Assembly (NCBI GenBank): GCA_018894105.1
Contig: CM032129.1
Location: 30,583,468 to 30,647,467 of the forward strand
Direction: 5' to 3'
DNA from: Jacaranda mimosifolia
Taxonomy: Eukaryota; Streptophyta; Magnoliopsida; Lamiales; Bignoniaceae
Length of the DNA stretch: 64,000 nucleotides
Made by a program: the position numbers and the translations under genes. This document shows positions 63,309-64,000 of this stretch, in pieces; positions within the stretch are counted from its first letter, which is position 1; every line of letters starts with the position of its first letter. The notes under the pieces are model-generated. The model was not told the DNA's origin. It did not search any database and saw nothing but the letters and a program-made list of their open reading frames with translations.

Positions 63309-63975
63309 CAGCTAAGGCCAGGCCTCTTTACTTTTTAATTAAAAAAAGTGAAAAAAAAATTACATGCAAGACCACGACTCTTCAATTTTTAATAAAAAAA
63401 AAAAAAATTACATGCAAGAGAGGCCACGCCTCTTCAATTTTTAATTAAAAAAAAAAATGCATGCAAGAGGCGTGGCCTCTCTTCCATTTTCAGTTGAAAA
63501 AAAATAATACATTTTTAATAAAAAAAAAAAATTGGATTAAAAAAAAAATTTGCATGGAGTGCCATGCCAGAGGTGTGGCTTGAGGCCACGCCTCTGTTTA
63601 ATTTATAAAAAAAAAATAAAATTAAGAAACAGAAAGGTGTGGCTCCAGGCCACGCCTTACGGCATTTTTGCAAATTTTTTCAAATCATGGTAGTTTTGTA
63701 AAATTGCAGCTTTTTTACTATATTTTGATAAATAAGCCGTACTTTTATGGGTTAGTGTACCTTTTAAATACATCATAGGATATTTTGGTTTCTTTATGCG
63801 AGTGAAATTTCTTTTCTTCAGCAGTTCTTATTTTCATCCACATTATTTTGTTTATTACTGTTGTCATTTCTAATTTTATCCATGCCTAAGCGTTTCTGTC
63901 ATCTGATAGATGTGTCATTGATGTTTAGGTGTTTATTTACTCAGAAATGCTTCTGGCAGCTCCCAAGATGAAAAG
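57777..63975 (+). CDS. WAPL: WAPL (wings apart-like) cohesin-release factor, 3' end off the window
   Basis: Seven exons join in frame: 57777-58705, 59687-59786, 59902-60241, 60886-60998, 61889-62017, 62164-62257 and 63929-63975. They give about 584 residues, with the C-terminal part beyond the window. WAPL, with PDS5, opens the cohesin ring and removes it from chromosomes in meiosis and mitosis. The N-terminal MLFRTYGRRGRG is typical of the plant proteins. The conserved WAPL domain begins at about residue 260 with LMETQEFGEMMEHVDEVNFAL and continues through RRASLLSLLSICGTAQQRRLLR, KTGGNFKEKLREFGGLDAVFEVA and LLLKCLKIMENATFLS. Exon 1 also holds four spaced S-D/E-x-Y...S-S-x-E motifs and a lysine run. 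Intron 3 uses a GTCTAG donor. Intron 6 is mostly a transposon. Confidence 0.94.
62267..63738. mobile_element. Mutator-like foldback element in WAPL intron 6
   Basis: A perfect 9-bp duplication GTACTTTTA flanks the element (62258-62266 and 63739-63747). The ends are GGCTTATTTATCAAAATATA and its near-perfect inverse. Arms of roughly 0.5 kb (62267 to about 62793, and about 63256 to 63738) are inverted copies around a spacer of about 460 bp. The arms contain many AGGCGTGGCCT words and alternate with A or T runs, the longest being 34 A at 63273-63306. There is no coding frame. The 1472-bp element makes up most of the 1671-bp intron. Confidence 0.93.
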
Positions 63976-64000
63976 GTAGGTTGTATTTCTTGTGGGCACC

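Overview
This is nuclear DNA of a flowering plant, almost certainly a eudicot. The base composition is AT-rich, the genes have many GT-AG introns, and every exon chain I could assemble encodes a plant-type protein. I cannot fix the species; an asterid is a guess only. I assembled five host genes by hand from splice sites and conserved protein sequence. They are a TRAPPC13-like TRAPP subunit (minus, 239-4658, C-terminus off the left edge), a receptor-like cytoplasmic kinase (plus, 23609-27158), a clathrin light chain (minus, 28566-34610), the CTD phosphatase CPL1 (minus, 38520-46929, 17 exons) and a WAPL cohesin-release factor (plus, 57777-63975, C-terminus off the right edge).

The rest is dominated by mobile and repeated DNA. 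From about 4.87 to 21.99 kb lie four direct copies (U1-U4) of an AT-rich non-coding unit of roughly 3 kb. Insertions present in one copy and absent from another show empty sites. They include a 2.1-kb hAT-like element in U2, a 477-bp hAT-like MITE and a 470-bp Tourist-like MITE in U4, and a young 5.6-kb Ty1/copia retrotransposon in U3. The copia element has 324-bp LTRs with about two differences and a TATAT duplication; its pol is broken by a single-base frameshift.

From about 47.4 to 53.0 kb lies an unusual 5.6-kb structure. Diverged terminal inverted repeats enclose a minisatellite of about 88 bp (13 copies) on the left and the same minisatellite inverted (7 copies) on the right. A second repeat family, a third short-word repeat region and a nested hAT-like MITE with two tandem palindromes sit between them. 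Two more inverted-repeat elements, both Mutator-like, lie at 54.9-55.8 kb and in the last visible complete WAPL intron (62.3-63.7 kb). The latter has a perfect 9-bp target duplication that is exactly the first nine bases of the intron, so the splice donor itself was duplicated.

The host genes are functionally unrelated: membrane traffic (TRAPPC13, clathrin light chain), signalling (kinase), transcription or RNA processing (CPL1) and chromosome cohesion (WAPL). Nothing suggests co-regulation. The main theme is how transposon insertion and tandem duplication have shaped the spaces between and inside them.
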